Assembly (NCBI GenBank): GCA_945912085.1
Contig: CAMEBJ010000031.1
Span: 1-9,999, forward strand
DNA: 9,999 bases
DNA from: an uncultured Bacteroidales bacterium
GTDB lineage: Bacteria > Bacteroidota > Bacteroidia > Bacteroidales > UBA932
Direction of reading: 5' to 3'
In this document: positions 8,321 through 9,999 of the stretch, one piece after another
How the letters are laid out: each line of letters opens with the position of its first letter
Numbering within the stretch: position 1 is the stretch's first letter
Translations under genes and position numbers: made by a program
Notes under the pieces: model-generated
The model's database searches: none
Told to the model about the DNA's origin: nothing
Seen by the model: only the letters and a program-made list of their open reading frames with translations

Positions 8321-8362
8321 AACGATGTGCAGAGAATAGATTTTGATGGTTTAAATGGAGTG

Positions 8363-8370
8363 CAAGATTA
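8363..8370 (-). promoter_or_regulatory. Possible -7 element for the Na/Pi symporter and lipoprotein pair
   Basis: Minus-strand TAATCTTG differs by one base from TAnnTTTG and lies 42 bases before the TTG at 8320. No convincing TTTG is seen 19-21 bases upstream, where the sequence is G-rich, so this is a weak call. Confidence 0.3.
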
Positions 8371-8381
8371 CAAAAAATAAT

Positions 8382-8389
8382 TAGATTTG
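8382..8389 (+). promoter_or_regulatory. Possible -7 element for the exported HExxH protein gene
   Basis: Plus-strand TAGATTTG matches TAnnTTTG exactly and ends 37 bases before the ATG at 8427. A -33 TTTG at the right spacing is not visible. It lies back to back with the possible minus-strand -7 element at 8363-8370 in a 106-base divergent spacer, so the two promoters, if real, would compete for the same stretch. Confidence 0.4.
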
Positions 8390-8426
8390 CCCCCGCGTTA
8401 CGGAAGTTGTAACAAATTTTTAACAG

Positions 8427-9999
8427 ATGACGAGCTTGACAAAGAGCATATTCCCGCATTTCCACTCATCCCCGGGGTGGATCCTGACCGCCATCCTGAT
8501 TTGCCTTCTCCCCAACATCTGCCGCGGGCAGTTCTACCAGGCAGGGGACAATCCCTCGGGCGTTAAATGGTACACCATCTCGACGGATAATTTCAAGATT
8601 GTCTATCCTTCCGGAATGGATTCTACAGCAAGAGTTTACGGACGTACTCTGGAGAAGTACAGGTATTCTGTCGGAGCGACTGCCGGCTACATTCCCGGGG
8701 AGTTAACCCGAGGTAAGGTTCCAGTGATTCTGCACGCCTACACTGCCCGCTCGAACGGTTCAGTCGCCTGGGCCCCGAAACGGATGGACCTCTACACTTC
8801 CCCCGATGCCTACGCCTCCGACTTCGTTCCCTGGCACAAGAGCCTGGTCATACACGAATCCCGGCACGTGGCCCAGATGCAGACCGGCCTGAGCGGAATC
8901 TTCCGACCTTTCAACTACATCTTCGGAGAGATGTTCAACGGGTTGGTCATCGGCCTCTATCCTCCGAAGGAGATGCTTGAAGGGGATGCCGTAGTGGCGG
9001 AGACGGCACTCACCCACGGTGGCAGGGGAAGGACGGCCGACTTCCTGAACTACTACATGATCGCTTTCGACCAGGGGGATTTCCGCAATTGGAACAAATG
9101 GAGGTTCGGCTCGCAGAAAAACTACACCCCATCCTACTATGCGGCCGGCTATCTGATGTTCGGCGGAATCCGTTTCCTCTACGGAGTTGATGACTTTGTC
9201 GGCCAGTATTTCCATCACATTGCCAAGCGCCCCTACGACATACTCAGTTTTGAATCCACTCTGAAACGCTCCACCGGCAGACCAATACGGAAAACCTTCG
9301 TCGAGATTGCCGACACCCTCACCCGCATCTGGCGTCGGGACATCGATGCCCGCAGGCCGTTCACAGTGACTTCCCCTGTAGCTCCCGTTCCGAAATTCTA
9401 CACGACATATTCCGCAACCACTCCGGTTTCTGACGGATTCTTTACCGTCAAGAAGACCCTTGCACATCCTGCAGTCCTGATGAAAACCGACCTGGCCGGC
9501 AGGGAGAAGTATGTCCGTGCTTTTTCATCGGAGGTGAAGAAACTTTCCTGGGATGGGGCTTCAAGAGTGTATTGGAGTGAGCCTGTTCAGGACGCAAGAT
9601 GGTCATTGAAAGTCAATTCCAGAATCCGGTTCTATGACACGGAAAAGGGCCGGGCAGGGGATTTGACCAAAAAGGGCAGGCTTTACCATCCGGCAGTCTC
9701 GGAGGATGGACGGCTGGTCTGCGCAATCGAGTACAAGGATGACACGCGCACGAGGCTGGTTTTCATTGATCCTTCGGACAGAAGGACTGTGACCGGGTTG
9801 ACTGCTCCGGATTCGCTTCAGCTGGTGGAATGTGCGTTCCTGGATGGCTCCACTGTTGCCGTTTCGGCGGTTTCGGAGGGGGGATTCGGGATTTATGCGG
9901 TGGAGATTCCCGGCCAAGCCGGGAATGACGGAGAAATTGGCGGGAAAGACGGGGGAATTGGCGGGAATGACGAAAGGGAAAGGAAGGAAGAAAAAGTGG
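8427..9999 (+). CDS. Exported HExxH metallopeptidase-like and beta-propeller protein, 3' truncated by window edge
   Basis: The frame is open from ATG 8427 to the window end (524 codons visible, no stop). The N-terminus has a signal peptide: a long n-region, hydrophobic WILTAILICLLPNI, then probable cleavage before QFYQAGDNPSGVKW; a Q after cleavage is common in Bacteroidetes. Residues about 50-310 form a gluzincin-like domain with LVIHESRHVAQMQ (H143-E144-x-x-H147, the zinc and catalytic motif) and MLEGDAVVAETALTHGGRGR, where E185 or E192 could be the third ligand. From about residue 320, short units such as YHPAVSEDGRLVCAIEY and DARWSLKVNSRIRFYD resemble TolB/WD40-like beta-propeller blades. 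It is likely periplasmic or surface located. I recall similar uncharacterised Bacteroidales proteins but no function. Near the edge a Gly/Asp-rich insertion carries a DNA hairpin and 21-base repeats. There is no Shine-Dalgarno; an alternative start is TTG 8436. Confidence 0.85.
   Translation, partial: MTSLTKSIFPHFHSSPGWILTAILICLLPNICRGQFYQAGDNPSGVKWYTISTDNFKIVYPSGMDSTARVYGRTLEKYRYSVGATAGYIPGELTRGKVPVILHAYTARSNGSVAWAPKRMDLYTSPDAYASDFVPWHKSLVIHESRHVAQMQTGLSGIFRPFNYIFGEMFNGLVIGLYPPKEMLEGDAVVAETALTHGGRGRTADFLNYYMIAFDQGDFRNWNKWRFGSQKNYTPSYYAAGYLMFGGIRFLYGVDDFVGQYFHHIAKRPYDILSFESTLKRSTGRPIRKTFVEIADTLTRIWRRDIDARRPFTVTSPVAPVPKFYTTYSATTPVSDGFFTVKKTLAHPAVLMKTDLAGREKYVRAFSSEVKKLSWDGASRVYWSEPVQDARWSLKVNSRIRFYDTEKGRAGDLTKKGRLYHPAVSEDGRLVCAIEYKDDTRTRLVFIDPSDRRTVTGLTAPDSLQLVECAFLDGSTVAVSAVSEGGFGIYAVEIPGQAGNDGEIGGKDGGIGGNDERERKEEKV
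9906..9926. repeat. Perfect 9-bp inverted repeat (REP-like hairpin) inside the exported-protein CDS
   Basis: ATTCCCGGC, loop CAA, GCCGGGAAT: nine paired bases and a three-base loop, followed by GACGG. It encodes I-P-G-Q-A-G-N at codons 494-500. On the other strand it begins CCGTCATTCCCGGC, which resembles the short palindromic repeats dispersed in many bacterial genomes (resemblance from memory). No second copy was noticed elsewhere in the window. Confidence 0.75.
9918..9980. repeat. Three imperfect 21-bp tandem repeats, in frame
   Basis: Units begin at 9918, 9939 and 9960, each starting G(C/G)CGGGAA(T/A)GACG. They translate to AGNDGEI, GGKDGGI and GGNDERE (codons 498-518). Because 21 is a multiple of three, copy-number change would keep the reading frame. 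The first unit includes the right arm of the adjoining hairpin. The sequence then becomes Arg/Lys/Glu-rich up to the window edge. Confidence 0.75.

Noticed and set aside
8760..9467. 235-codon minus-strand frame with many glycine and valine residues
   Set aside because: It is antisense to the HExxH protein, whose signal peptide and motifs support the plus-strand reading.

Overview
The window looks like a chromosomal segment of a member of the order Bacteroidales with moderate GC content (genus not resolvable by eye). The reasons are the protein families (a DUF5106 and thioredoxin lipoprotein, a Bacteroidales-type TatC with a long first periplasmic loop, a Na/Pi symporter fused to PhoU, an exported HExxH and beta-propeller protein), the lack of purine-rich Shine-Dalgarno sites, and promoter elements of the Bacteroidetes type (TAnnTTTG).

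Layout. Positions 2-721 (+) hold the 3' part of ahcY (S-adenosylhomocysteine hydrolase). It converges on a compact minus-strand cluster read from 5559 down to 753: galM, thyA, folA, an NSS-family sodium-coupled amino-acid transporter, tatA and tatC. The gaps are only 41, 4, 35, 16 and 22 bases, so these six probably form one operon driven by a promoter just upstream of galM. Upstream lies a second minus-strand pair, 8320 to 5634: a Na/phosphate symporter with a PhoU tail, followed, with a one-base stop/start overlap (TAATG), by a lipoprotein with an N-terminal DUF5106 region and a C-terminal thioredoxin fold. From 8427 to the right edge a divergent plus-strand gene encodes a large exported protein, cut by the window end, with a zinc-metallopeptidase-like HExxH domain followed by beta-propeller-like repeats.

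How the genes fit. ThyA and FolA form the standard dTMP cycle: ThyA converts methylene-THF to DHF and FolA restores THF. TatA and TatC form the minimal twin-arginine translocase. AhcY clears the by-product of SAM-dependent methylation. GalM and the NSS transporter serve sugar and amino-acid uptake. Most of the window is ordinary housekeeping sequence.

The parts that merit a second look are at the right edge. The exported HExxH protein is an uncharacterised family, and its coding frame contains a perfect 9-bp REP-like hairpin fused to three 21-bp tandem repeats. The symporter appears to lack an ATG start, and a perfect inverted repeat sits between the -33 and -7 elements of the galM promoter. 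I found no RNA genes, CRISPR array, insertion sequence or convincing intrinsic terminator.
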